Origin: Porphyromonadaceae bacterium
GTDB taxonomy: Bacteria; Bacteroidota; Bacteroidia; Bacteroidales; Paludibacteraceae
Direction: 5' to 3'
DNA: 14,150 bases
Assembly: GCA_905372135.1 (NCBI GenBank)
Contig: CAJPNS010000047.1
Location: forward strand, 1-14,150
The position numbers and the translations under genes were made by a program. Shown piece by piece: positions 1-7,171 of this stretch; position 1 is the stretch's first letter; the number at the start of each line of letters is the position of its first letter. The notes beneath the pieces are model-generated. The model had not been told where the DNA came from. It saw only the letters and a program-made list of their open reading frames with translations, and made no database searches.

Positions 1-292
1 CGTGTTCACCGTGCTCGGAGAGAATACGGGAATGGTTTTCTTTGACGAAAGCCACACAGCTTGCCGAAGGTCCTACGACATAGGTATAGTTTTTGAACAA
101 TTGCTCGAAGCGCTTGGCTAATTTCAACGAATCTCCTTCAAATCCTGCATTCGCCATCGGCTGTCCGCAGCAGGTTTGTCCGAGAGGGTAATCAACGTCT
201 ATCCCAAGACTTGTAAGCAGTTTGTAACACGCAATGCCAATGTTCGGATAGACGGCATTGACATAACAGGGAATAAATAATCCTACTTTCAT
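1..292 (-). CDS. (Fe-S)-binding CCG-domain protein, LutA/YkgE-like (3' partial)
   Basis: Translating the minus strand from the ATG at 290-292 gives about 97 residues before the window edge, so only the N-terminal part is present. It opens with a hydrophobic beta strand ending in Cys9 (residues 4-9, GLFIPC), followed by a CCG motif at residues 41-43 in the context QTCCGQP, and a further Cys79 in the context GPSASC. This spacing is the first cysteine-rich CCG domain of the LutA/YkgE family. Those proteins are the small subunit of L-lactate oxidation complexes (LutABC) and relatives of the heterodisulfide reductase and glycolate oxidase iron-sulfur subunits. Family assignment is firm. The lactate role is inference, because the expected LutB and LutC partners would lie beyond the left edge. 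No clean TAnnTTTG promoter is seen; CAAAAACTTA on the plus strand at 348-357 is a stretched version of one. Confidence 0.85.
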   Translation of the reverse strand, partial: MKVGLFIPCYVNAVYPNIGIACYKLLTSLGIDVDYPLGQTCCGQPMANAGFEGDSLKLAKRFEQLFKNYTYVVGPSASCVAFVKENHSRILSEHGEH

Positions 293-650
293 ATAACCAC
301 GTAATTTTTTTGTTGTCTTAATAGTATAGTATATAGTACTTTTTCTGCAAAAACTTAGATTGCATACCTTTTCAGAAAATTTTCTGTAAATATACGGAGT
401 ATTTTTTTGTACTACCAAACAAAAAGTATAAAAAACAACTCCAAACCTACTTTTTTAATATTTTTTTTGACGACAACAGTTCGCTTTTTTGTATTTTAAC
501 CTTATCGTATCCATATATTCCTTTGCTATTGGTAATCAGTTCTGACTCTCCTCGATATTATCGAATAAGACGTATTTCTCTCGGTATCCGATATTTTTTA
601 TATTTTTGCAATTCGTATTTTTGAAAATAAAAATTTTATCGACAGAAGAA
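293..650. other. AT-rich divergent intergenic region
   Basis: This 358-base spacer separates the leftward LutA-like gene from the rightward ACP operon. It is very AT-rich, with several long runs of A or T. I see no credible gene, RNA or strong hairpin in it. The only recognisable element is the -7 promoter sequence at 601-608 for the ACP operon. The apparent minus-strand reading frame covering its right end is antisense to the ACP and KS genes and is not believable. Confidence 0.6.
601..608 (+). promoter_or_regulatory. -7 promoter element of ACP/KS/CLF operon
   Basis: TATTTTTG matches the Bacteroidota -7 consensus TAnnTTTG exactly and is followed by C, as is common. It lies 42 bases before the ACP ATG. 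No clear -33 TTTG is visible at the usual spacing, so the call rests on the -7 element and its position. Confidence 0.6.
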
Positions 651-908
651 ATGGACGAATTAATTTTGGAACTCAAGCAAAAAATAGTGGAAGCCCTTAA
701 TTTGGAAGATGTTAAGCCTGAGGATATAGACGAAAACGCTGCCCTATTCGGCGACGGACTGGGGCTCGACTCTATCGATGCATTGGAACTTATCGTTTTG
801 CTCGACAAGACATACGGTATCCGACTGGCAGACCCCAAAGAGGGTAGAGAGATATTCCGCTCCATACGCACTATGGCAGAATACATTACAAAGCACAGAA
901 CAAAATAA
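651..908 (+). CDS. acyl carrier protein (aryl-polyene/flexirubin-type)
   Basis: An 85-residue acidic protein starting at ATG 651. Ser39 in the motif GLGLDSIDALEL (residues 34-45) is the site that receives the 4'-phosphopantetheine arm. The flanking helices and length are typical of a free-standing type II ACP. The phrase DGLGLDSIDALELIVLL and the C-terminal RSIRTMAEYI resemble, from memory, the ACPs of Bacteroidota aryl-polyene/flexirubin clusters more than the housekeeping AcpP. The reading frame is open upstream to a TTG at 606, but that TTG lies inside the promoter element at 601-608, so ATG 651 is the better start. Only 3 bases separate its stop from the ketosynthase ATG. It presumably holds the growing acyl chain for the KS/CLF pair encoded next; the product is unknown. 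Confidence 0.9.
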   Translation: MDELILELKQKIVEALNLEDVKPEDIDENAALFGDGLGLDSIDALELIVLLDKTYGIRLADPKEGREIFRSIRTMAEYITKHRTK

Positions 909-911
909 AAG

Positions 912-2105
912 ATGCAGCCAATAGTGGTAACGGCAATGGGTATAATTTCCTCAATAGGCAACTCTGTTGAGGAAAATTTGTATTCTTTGCGTGGAGGCAA
1001 ACCACAAATATCGCGTTTGGACAACCTACACTCGACACTGAGAGACAACATAAAAGTCGGTGAGATAAAACTCTCTAACAGCGAACTTGCAAAGCGACTC
1101 GGTATCGACCGTCGAGCCGAATATTCGCGTACCGCACTGCTCGGTATATGGGCTGCAAAAGAAGCTATCGCCGGCTTATCTGCCGACGAGATAAAAAGTC
1201 TCGGCTTCGTTTCTGCATCTACCGTGGGAGGTATGGACAAAACCGAACAGTTTTTCTACGAATACAAAACCAATGTTGAGGCACGACGTCATATCTATAC
1301 CCACAATATAGGCGAAAATACACGTATGATAGCCGATTACTTCGGTATCGGAGGTATGGTAACGGCGGTAAGCACTGCCTGTTCGTCTTCTGCCAATGCC
1401 ATTATGGTGGGGACAAACCTCCTACGTACAGGGCGGCTCAGTCAGGTATTGGTGGGCGGCAGCGACGCTCTGTGTAAGTTCACCATCAACGGCTTCAACT
1501 CGCTGATGATACTATCCGACGACGCTTGTAAGCCGTTCGACTGCAACCGCAAGGGGCTCAATCTCGGCGAGGGGGCAGCTTATCTGTTGATAGAAACCGA
1601 AGAAAATGCCATACGGCACGGTCGCACAGTATTGGCAGTGTTGTCGGGTTGGGGCAATACCAACGAAGCCTATCATCAGACTGCTTCGTCGGCAGAGGGA
1701 GACGGAGCAGCGGCAGCTATGGCGAAAGCTCTCGACATCGCCTCGATAGCACCACACGAGATAGACTATATCAACGCACACGGCACTGCGACCGACAACA
1801 ACGATATGTCGGAGAGTGTAGCCATAAGACGCATATTTGGCAACGAAGTGCCCGACTTTAGCTCTACGAAAGCCTTTATGGGACATACGCTTGCAGCCGC
1901 CTCGTCGGTAGAAGCCGTATATAGTATACTGTCCATCAGGGAGTCGGTGGTGTTTCCCAATCTCAACTTCGACACTCCTATAGAGGAGACAAATCTGACA
2001 CCGCAGACAACCCTCAAACACAAGCCGATACGTAATGTGTTGTCCAATTCGTTCGGGTTCGGCGGCAATTGTTCTACGCTTATTTTCTCTAAATATGAAA
2101 AATAG
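912..2105 (+). CDS. beta-ketoacyl-ACP synthase, FabF-like (KAS II family)
   Basis: A 397-residue thiolase-fold condensing enzyme of normal family length (FabF is about 410). The full catalytic triad is visible: Cys157 in STACSSSA (nucleophile), His290 in NAHGT and His325 in GHTLAAASS, with the conserved Lys320 in SSTK just before it. The C-terminal glycine-rich NSFGFGGNCS is the usual KAS loop. It should catalyse decarboxylative Claisen condensation of malonyl-ACP with an acyl primer. It sits between a dedicated ACP and an inactive KS homologue, so a specialised type II fatty-acid or polyene role is more likely than general FabF duty; that is inference. Its last 11 bases overlap the start of the next gene, suggesting translational coupling and a 1:1 partnership. 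Confidence 0.92.
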   Translation: MQPIVVTAMGIISSIGNSVEENLYSLRGGKPQISRLDNLHSTLRDNIKVGEIKLSNSELAKRLGIDRRAEYSRTALLGIWAAKEAIAGLSADEIKSLGFVSASTVGGMDKTEQFFYEYKTNVEARRHIYTHNIGENTRMIADYFGIGGMVTAVSTACSSSANAIMVGTNLLRTGRLSQVLVGGSDALCKFTINGFNSLMILSDDACKPFDCNRKGLNLGEGAAYLLIETEENAIRHGRTVLAVLSGWGNTNEAYHQTASSAEGDGAAAAMAKALDIASIAPHEIDYINAHGTATDNNDMSESVAIRRIFGNEVPDFSSTKAFMGHTLAAASSVEAVYSILSIRESVVFPNLNFDTPIEETNLTPQTTLKHKPIRNVLSNSFGFGGNCSTLIFSKYEK

Positions 2106-3150
2106 AGTATATATCAATGGTAGCTGTGCCATCTCTGCACAACCTACATTCGAAGGCGATTTCCTCGGCAATATAAACGAGAATATACAAGATAACGTTC
2201 TCCACGTAATAGAACCCAATTACAGAGACTACATTGCTCCTTCTGCTATCCGTCGTATGAGCCGTGCCGTAAAGATGGGTATTGTCGCCTCCAAAAGGGC
2301 TCTCGGCGAGGCTTGCCTCGAACTACCCGAAGCGATAGCGGTAGGTACGGGAATGGGGTGTGTGCAAGACTCCGAGAAGTTTCTCCGTGCAGTGTTGGAC
2401 AACGAAGAGCAATACCTTACGCCTACGGCTTTTATCCAATCGACCCACAACACTGTGGCGGGGCAGATAGCTCTCGAACTGCAATGCAAGGGAGCGAATT
2501 TTACCTTTGTCGATGGCTCCACCTCGTTCGAATCGGCTCTGTCGGATGCTGCTATGCAGATAGAATTGGGCGATATACGCAACACTCTGGTGGGGGGAGT
2601 AGACGAAAACACACCGTATTGTCTCGAAATTTATGAGTTGGACAACATAATCAAACCCCGACACGAAGCCCCTTTCAGTATTACCGATGCTCGGAGCAAG
2701 GGAGTAGTCTTTTCGGAAGGAGCCTCGTTTTTTGTGCTCTCCGACGAGAGAAACGAACACACATACGCCGCCTTGGCAGATGTCGATTTTAGAAACGACG
2801 TCCCCGATACAGGCGTGTTTGTAGGTGACTTTCTAAGTAGAAACAATCTCGACATCGACGACATAGACCTGATGCTATCGGGGCGTAACGGCAACAGCGA
2901 AGACCTCGCAGGATTCGACACCGCAGAGAAATTGATGCGGTGTACCAAACTCTACTACAAACATCTGAGCGGCGACTACTTTACAGCCTCGGCATTCGGG
3001 TTTTGGGTAGCGTGTAACGTACTGAGGAGCGGACGTATTCCTCAGCTTTTGAAGCCAGTCGGCACACTGCCCGAGGAAGTCAGAAATATGCTCATATACA
3101 ACCAATTCAGAGGCAAAGGTCAGAGCCTCATTCTACTCCAAAAAGTATAA
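2095..3150 (+). CDS. inactive ketosynthase-like protein, probable chain-length factor (KS-beta)
   Basis: A 351-residue protein with weak but recognisable KAS architecture: VGTGMG near residue 83, a nucleophile-elbow equivalent VDGSTSFESAL at 139-149, VGGVDENTP at 166-174 and FSEGASFF at 206-213. Aligning it by eye with the upstream KS puts Thr143 at the catalytic Cys, a Gly near residue 263 at the first His, and Asp294 at the second His. All three catalytic residues are therefore missing. This matches the chain-length factor or KS-beta subunits that dimerise with an active KS and set product length, found in aryl-polyene, flexirubin and aromatic polyketide systems. I chose the ATG at 2095, which overlaps the KS stop by 11 bases. 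An in-frame ATG at 2035 would extend it by 20 residues (MCCPIRSG...) with no family similarity and a longer overlap. Confidence 0.8.
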   Translation: MKNRVYINGSCAISAQPTFEGDFLGNINENIQDNVLHVIEPNYRDYIAPSAIRRMSRAVKMGIVASKRALGEACLELPEAIAVGTGMGCVQDSEKFLRAVLDNEEQYLTPTAFIQSTHNTVAGQIALELQCKGANFTFVDGSTSFESALSDAAMQIELGDIRNTLVGGVDENTPYCLEIYELDNIIKPRHEAPFSITDARSKGVVFSEGASFFVLSDERNEHTYAALADVDFRNDVPDTGVFVGDFLSRNNLDIDDIDLMLSGRNGNSEDLAGFDTAEKLMRCTKLYYKHLSGDYFTASAFGFWVACNVLRSGRIPQLLKPVGTLPEEVRNMLIYNQFRGKGQSLILLQKV

Positions 3151-3245
3151 ACCGTGAGGAAAATATCTATTGCCTCATTAGAATAGCGATAGCAGAGCGA
3201 CTATCATATTATCAGACTACTCTACTCCGCTCTTACGGCAAGCAA

Positions 3246-3803
3246 TTACTTGAACTTATATCTGCAAGTAATCTTTCGCTTTACAATATTCGCAAGTTTC
3301 GACTTTATGAGTTGTTTGCGTAGCGGCGATATGCGGTCGATAAACATCGTGCCTTCGATGTGGTCGTATTCGTGTTGTATAATACGAGCGTAATAACCTG
3401 TATACTCCTCACTTTTAGGCTCGAATAGTTCATCGAGATACTCTATCTTTATACTACTCGGTCGAGGTACGGACTCCGATATGTTGGGCAACGACAAGCA
3501 CCCCTCGTCGTACACCACAGTTTCGCCATAACGTTCTGTGATAGTGGCATTAATAAAAACTTTTGTCTTAGGCATATCGCGAAGTTCGGCGAAGTCTTTC
3601 TCGGTATCGAGAGCAGATATATCGACCATAAAAAGTCGTATCGGAACCCCCACTTGCGGAGCTGCCAGCCCGATACCATCGGCATTGTGCATAGTATCGA
3701 ACATATTTTCTATCAGTTCCGACAGATGAGGATAGTCTTTTTCGATAGGTTTACCCACTTCTCGAAGTACGGGAGCTCCATATAAATGTACAGGCAATAT
3801 CAT
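3246..3803 (-). CDS. def: peptide deformylase
   Basis: A 185-residue metallohydrolase that removes the formyl group from the initiator methionine of nascent proteins in the cytoplasm. All three diagnostic motifs are present in order: GIGLAAPQ (residues 43-50), EGCLS (100-104, with Cys102 as a metal ligand) and HEYDH (144-148, the HExxH motif supplying two His ligands and the catalytic Glu). Length is normal for a type 1 bacterial enzyme. The start is the ATG at 3801-3803, with a perfect -7 promoter element 33 bases upstream. It stands alone, convergent with the KS-beta gene and divergent from upp. Confidence 0.97.
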   Translation of the reverse strand: MILPVHLYGAPVLREVGKPIEKDYPHLSELIENMFDTMHNADGIGLAAPQVGVPIRLFMVDISALDTEKDFAELRDMPKTKVFINATITERYGETVVYDEGCLSLPNISESVPRPSSIKIEYLDELFEPKSEEYTGYYARIIQHEYDHIEGTMFIDRISPLRKQLIKSKLANIVKRKITCRYKFK

Positions 3804-3835
3804 TTTTATCGATATGTATTATAAAATAACATTGG

Positions 3836-3843
3836 CAAAATTA
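3836..3843 (-). promoter_or_regulatory. -7 promoter element of def
   Basis: Read on the minus strand this is TAATTTTG followed by CC, an exact TAnnTTTG match, placed a short leader ahead of the deformylase ATG. No convincing -33 element is visible. Confidence 0.6.
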
Positions 3844-3879
3844 CAAAAAAATCTGCCTCGATAATATTGATTTTATCTT

Positions 3880-3897
3880 ATAGTGTATAAACACTAT
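3880..3897. repeat. perfect inverted repeat, possible operator
   Basis: ATAGTGT, a 4-base spacer ATAA, then ACACTAT: a perfect 7-bp dyad in the def-upp divergent spacer. It lies upstream of both -7 elements and has no T-tract, so it is more like a protein-binding site than a terminator. The regulator, if any, is unknown. Confidence 0.35.
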
Positions 3898-3961
3898 CTA
3901 ATTGGACATAATGATAAATACAGAGGGGAATAATGTAAGACGACAGAACGAAATAATTTAT

Positions 3962-3969
3962 TAATTTTG
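3962..3969 (+). promoter_or_regulatory. -7 promoter element of upp
   Basis: TAATTTTG followed by C is an exact TAnnTTTG match, 31 bases before the upp ATG. Confidence 0.6.
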
Positions 3970-4000
3970 CAGGCAAAAATTTATAATATTACAAACTACT

Positions 4001-4654
4001 ATGCAGGTAATCAATTTATCGGCCACAGAATCGGTCTTGGGCAACTATATAAGAGAGATACGCGACGTCGAAATACAAAAAGACAGTATGCGGTTCAGAC
4101 GTAATATGGAGCGAATCGGCGAATGTCTGGCGATAGAGCTCAGCAAGTCGCTCAAATACAAGACTGTATCCACACAAACACCACTCGGTACGGCTCAGGT
4201 AAGTATTGTAGACGACACCATAGTAGTAGCCTCTATTCTAAGGGCAGGGCTTGTGTTGCATAGCGGAGTATTGGCTATATTCGACAGAGCCGAAAATGCC
4301 TTTGTAACTGCTTATAGGAAATATACATCGACAAACGAATTCAACATCCACGTCGACTATATATCGTCGCCCGACCTTACGGGTAAAACCCTGATAATAG
4401 TAGACCCTATGCTTGCTACGGGCAGTTCGATGGAGCTGTCGTACAAAGCTCTATTGCAGAAAGGCACACCGTCGAAAGTACATATTATAAGCGCAATAGC
4501 ATCGAAGCCGGCTATAGATTACCTCAGTAAGTCGATGCCCGAAGACTCTACTCTATGGGTAGCTGCTATCGACGAAAATATCAACGAACACGCATATATC
4601 GTACCCGGACTTGGCGATGCAGGCGACTTGGCATTCGGGCAAAAGCTCGACTAA
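4001..4654 (+). CDS. upp: uracil phosphoribosyltransferase
   Basis: A 217-residue type I phosphoribosyltransferase that converts uracil and PRPP to UMP in pyrimidine salvage. The PRPP-binding loop is at residues 131-143 (LIIVDPMLATGSS), and the C-terminal uracil-recognition segment PGLGDAGDLAFG (202-213) is essentially invariant in UPRTs. An ILRAGL motif at 79-84 is also typical. Length is slightly above the usual 208. The ATG at 4001 is supported by the promoter just upstream. The gene is monocistronic and converges on the mgtC-like gene with only a 24-base gap and no visible terminator hairpin, so the two transcripts may overlap at their 3' ends. Confidence 0.97.
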   Translation: MQVINLSATESVLGNYIREIRDVEIQKDSMRFRRNMERIGECLAIELSKSLKYKTVSTQTPLGTAQVSIVDDTIVVASILRAGLVLHSGVLAIFDRAENAFVTAYRKYTSTNEFNIHVDYISSPDLTGKTLIIVDPMLATGSSMELSYKALLQKGTPSKVHIISAIASKPAIDYLSKSMPEDSTLWVAAIDENINEHAYIVPGLGDAGDLAFGQKLD

Positions 4655-4678
4655 TACAAGTCTCTACACATCAACGAA

Positions 4679-5344
4679 CTACTCTATTTTATCGATATTG
4701 ATATCTTCGTATCTACCGATAAAATCGAAGATACGTGCCTCGTATCTGTCTCCCCTCATCTTTATATCGACAGTAACTAATATCGTATCGTTTTTGTGTG
4801 ACAACTCTTTTACTTCATAAGAGTCGATATCGATATGTTCGTCTTTCATATCACATATCATACGCTGTATGTTTTTACGCGACGACGACGAAAGGGTAAG
4901 GCTGATATTTCGTGTACCGAACCTACGAAGTATCAGATAGAGTATCTCCAGACACGCCAACACCATAACGGTAGCCGATACGGCAATCAGATACATTCCC
5001 GAACCGCACGTCATACCGATAGCTGCCGTAACCCACAAGCCTGCAGCCGTGGTAAGTCCGCGTACTACGTGCTTCTGAAAAATGATGATACCCGTACCGA
5101 TGAAACCGATACCTGTCACTACCTGCGAAGCTATTCGAGACGGGTCGAGAGATATGTTTGTATCGCCACGAGCAAGTATTTCGCCAAAACCCGAATGCGA
5201 GAGTATCATAAAAAGTGCACTACCGAGAGCCACAAGCAAATGTGTACGAAAACCCGCTTCTTTAGAACGGTATTCGCGTTCGAGACCGATGACTCCACCC
5301 AAAACGCACGCAATGAATATCCTTAAAATAAAATCCCAGTACAT
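4679..5344 (-). CDS. MgtC/SapB family membrane protein
   Basis: A 221-residue inner-membrane protein. The N-terminal 140 residues contain about five hydrophobic segments (roughly 4-22, 36-50, 74-90, 98-115 and 118-139) and the two family signatures: GGVIGLEREYRSKEAGFRTH (16-35) and the GLTTAAGLWVTAAIG region (96-110). The C-terminal 75 or so residues are soluble and predicted mixed alpha/beta, consistent with the ACT-like regulatory domain of MgtC. Family members are linked to growth at low magnesium and to virulence in some pathogens, where MgtC acts on the F-type ATPase; transport activity is not established. The start is ATG 5342-5344. It lies 149 bases downstream of the DUF4301 gene on the same strand. 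No exact -7 element is visible in that gap, so co-transcription is possible but unproven. Confidence 0.9.
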   Translation of the reverse strand: MYWDFILRIFIACVLGGVIGLEREYRSKEAGFRTHLLVALGSALFMILSHSGFGEILARGDTNISLDPSRIASQVVTGIGFIGTGIIIFQKHVVRGLTTAAGLWVTAAIGMTCGSGMYLIAVSATVMVLACLEILYLILRRFGTRNISLTLSSSSRKNIQRMICDMKDEHIDIDSYEVKELSHKNDTILVTVDIKMRGDRYEARIFDFIGRYEDINIDKIE

Positions 5345-5493
5345 ATATTATAAGTTCAAGATAATCAAAATAAAAGTCTTTTACAATATGTTGTTTTTAC
5401 GCTTCAACTTGCCACGATATACTATCATCTTTCAATATCGTATAACTCTATTATACGGATTAGCGTCTATTACCCATTCTACAACACCGCCGT

Positions 5494-7005
5494 CTACTGA
5501 TGTTCGGGGCGGAGCAGGTCGTTGACGTTCTTTACGGGATTGAAGGTAGCTAAGGGCACTTCGACGAATACCGTGTTCCAGTCTGCCATAGCACCGTTCC
5601 ACAATCCGGGCAGTTCAAGAGCCTTCAGCTCTCTGCCGCCTTTCGACTTCGTCGAGATAAAGCAAGTGGTGCTGTCGACGTACTTGCGTAGGTCGAACGC
5701 CCTGCCTTTGTAATCTTTCGGGCAACATACCAAATCGACGGGATTGAAGTGTGTCGCCTGCTCCATAATAGCTCTCTGCGTGTCGTCGGCAGTGTTTATC
5801 TGCGACGCCTCGAGTATCTGCGGCGATACCGTGCCGTCGGCATTGTGTACGAGGTACGGACCTCCGCCGGGCTCGCCTTCGTTCTTTACCATACCGCAGA
5901 CACGCAGAGGACGGTCGAGTTTGCGGCGAAGGTACGCCCGCTTGTCCTCTCTGTCGAGTTGCTCGGCGTTGCGGTAGTTGAATAGGCGGCTTTGGCAGAA
6001 CTTGTCTATAACTTGCAGTTTCGCTTCTGTAATATCGGGATTTTCGAGTTCCCGCAGGTATTCGAATGCCTGCTGTTGAAGGTTTACGGCATAGCCTGCT
6101 ATGGCTTTTTTCCACTCGGCGGTAGTCTCTTTAAGGTGGTCGGGCACAACATTGTCTATGTTTTTTATGAATACGATGTCGGCGTCCAGCTCGTTGAGGT
6201 TCTCTATCAGGGCACCGTGTCCGGCGGGACGCAGCACGAGCGAACCGTCTTCGTCTCTGAACGGTTCGTTATGAGTGTCGGCAGCTATGGTGTCTGTCGA
6301 TTTCTTCTGTTCCGAAAACGATACGTCGAACCGTACCCCGTAGCGTTCTTCGTATTTGTCGATGTTTTGGGTAAGATGTTCTGCAAAAAGCCGACGATGT
6401 TCGGGCGAGACGGTGAAGTGCAGCCTCACCGTATTATCTTTGCCGCGTGCGTATTGGACTCCCTCCACAAGGTGTTCGAGCATAGGTGTCCGTCGTTCGT
6501 TGTGGTAACGGTGAAATAGCAAAAGCCCTTTCGGCAGATTGCCGTAATTGAGACCTTGTTCCTCGAGCAGCAGCCTGAGTACGAGAGTAAATTCGCCTGC
6601 TATGAGCAGCTCTTCCAAGCCTTTGCCGTGGACTTCTTGGCACTTCTGGTCGAGCAGGTCGTAGAAGGCAAAAAACTCTATATCGTTGAAGAATTTTCCG
6701 ACAAATTGTGTAGGCTCTTCCTTCTCTATGTACTCGAATAAATCTTTGAACATACGTGAAGCTGCCCCCGAAGCAGGCACGAACTTAACGGCACGGTGTC
6801 TGTCGTCGGTAAGATATTGAGCCCACGTGTCGGTGTACCGACATCGTTCGTCGTCGTCGAGACGTACGATTCCATCGCCCACAGAGGCGGCACGGTCTAT
6901 TTGGGGATAGTTTATTCCCCTTCGGAATATTTGTAGCTGTTCTTCGATTGTCTTGGGTTCTATACCGAATGTTTTGAGTTGTCGAATGTCGTTTTTGCTA
7001 AACAT
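5494..7005 (-). CDS. DUF4301 family protein, possible nucleotidyltransferase-like
   Basis: A 503-residue soluble protein with no signal peptide or membrane segments, matching the Bacteroidota family DUF4301 across its length as I recall it. Notable motifs are VPASGAASRMFK (residues 76-87), RPAGHGALIENLNELDADIV (259-278) followed by KNIDN (281-285), an EPGGGPY loop (378-384), and the C-terminal NPVDLVCCPKDYKG (421-434) and ALELPGLWNGAMADWN (462-477). By eye, the glycine-rich N-terminal loop, the PxGHG motif and the strand ending in an acid-Asn pair recall UDP-sugar pyrophosphorylases (GT-A-like fold). If so, it could make or use a nucleotide-activated sugar, but no function is established and this is inference. 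The start is ATG 7003-7005, with an exact -7 element 52 bases upstream. It is divergent from the DUF2723 gene. Confidence 0.82.
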   Translation of the reverse strand: MFSKNDIRQLKTFGIEPKTIEEQLQIFRRGINYPQIDRAASVGDGIVRLDDDERCRYTDTWAQYLTDDRHRAVKFVPASGAASRMFKDLFEYIEKEEPTQFVGKFFNDIEFFAFYDLLDQKCQEVHGKGLEELLIAGEFTLVLRLLLEEQGLNYGNLPKGLLLFHRYHNERRTPMLEHLVEGVQYARGKDNTVRLHFTVSPEHRRLFAEHLTQNIDKYEERYGVRFDVSFSEQKKSTDTIAADTHNEPFRDEDGSLVLRPAGHGALIENLNELDADIVFIKNIDNVVPDHLKETTAEWKKAIAGYAVNLQQQAFEYLRELENPDITEAKLQVIDKFCQSRLFNYRNAEQLDREDKRAYLRRKLDRPLRVCGMVKNEGEPGGGPYLVHNADGTVSPQILEASQINTADDTQRAIMEQATHFNPVDLVCCPKDYKGRAFDLRKYVDSTTCFISTKSKGGRELKALELPGLWNGAMADWNTVFVEVPLATFNPVKNVNDLLRPEHQ

Positions 7006-7056
7006 AGAGATAAACTTTTTTGTATGTTTTTTAAACTGCTTGCGATATTAGTGTGG

Positions 7057-7064
7057 CAAAGTTA
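7057..7064 (-). promoter_or_regulatory. -7 promoter element of DUF4301 gene
   Basis: Minus-strand reading gives TAACTTTG followed by CC, an exact TAnnTTTG match ahead of the DUF4301 ATG. It is paired with a divergent element of identical sequence at 7121-7128. Confidence 0.6.
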
Positions 7065-7120
7065 GGAAAATTATTTTTATCGGTTACCATCAATCTCCTC
7101 GTTTTTCTTATAAAAAGATG

Positions 7121-7128
7121 TAACTTTG
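7121..7128 (+). promoter_or_regulatory. -7 promoter element of DUF2723 gene
   Basis: TAACTTTG followed by CA is a perfect Bacteroidota -7 element, 43 bases ahead of the ATG at 7172. Confidence 0.65.
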
Positions 7129-7171
7129 CAAGCAAAATGGGAAATGCATAATTAATATTGTAAATTTATAT

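Noticed and set aside
606..650. TTG start extending the ACP by 15 residues
   Set aside because: The TTG lies within the TATTTTTG promoter element, the extra residues are not part of the ACP fold, and ATG 651 gives a normal 85-residue ACP.
536..1240. Minus-strand open frame of 234 codons antisense to ACP and KS
   Set aside because: Serine-rich shadow of genes with catalytic motifs on the plus strand; no recognisable domain or sensible start.
2035..2094. Upstream ATG extending the chain-length-factor protein by 20 residues
   Set aside because: The added residues lie wholly inside the KS coding region in another frame and show no KAS-like sequence; ATG 2095 gives the expected beta-strand start.
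1512..2219. Minus-strand open frame of 235 codons antisense to the KS gene
   Set aside because: Composition is that of a reversed coding frame, with no family signature; the plus-strand KS is unambiguous.
3153..3177. TGAGG...CCTCA hairpin after the KS-beta gene as a terminator
   Set aside because: Only 5 base pairs with a long loop and no T-tract; the GATAG/CTATC pair just downstream is equally weak.
5615..6115. Arginine-rich alternate frame inside DUF4301
   Set aside because: Same-strand shadow frame with low-complexity basic composition; the DUF4301 frame has conserved motifs throughout.
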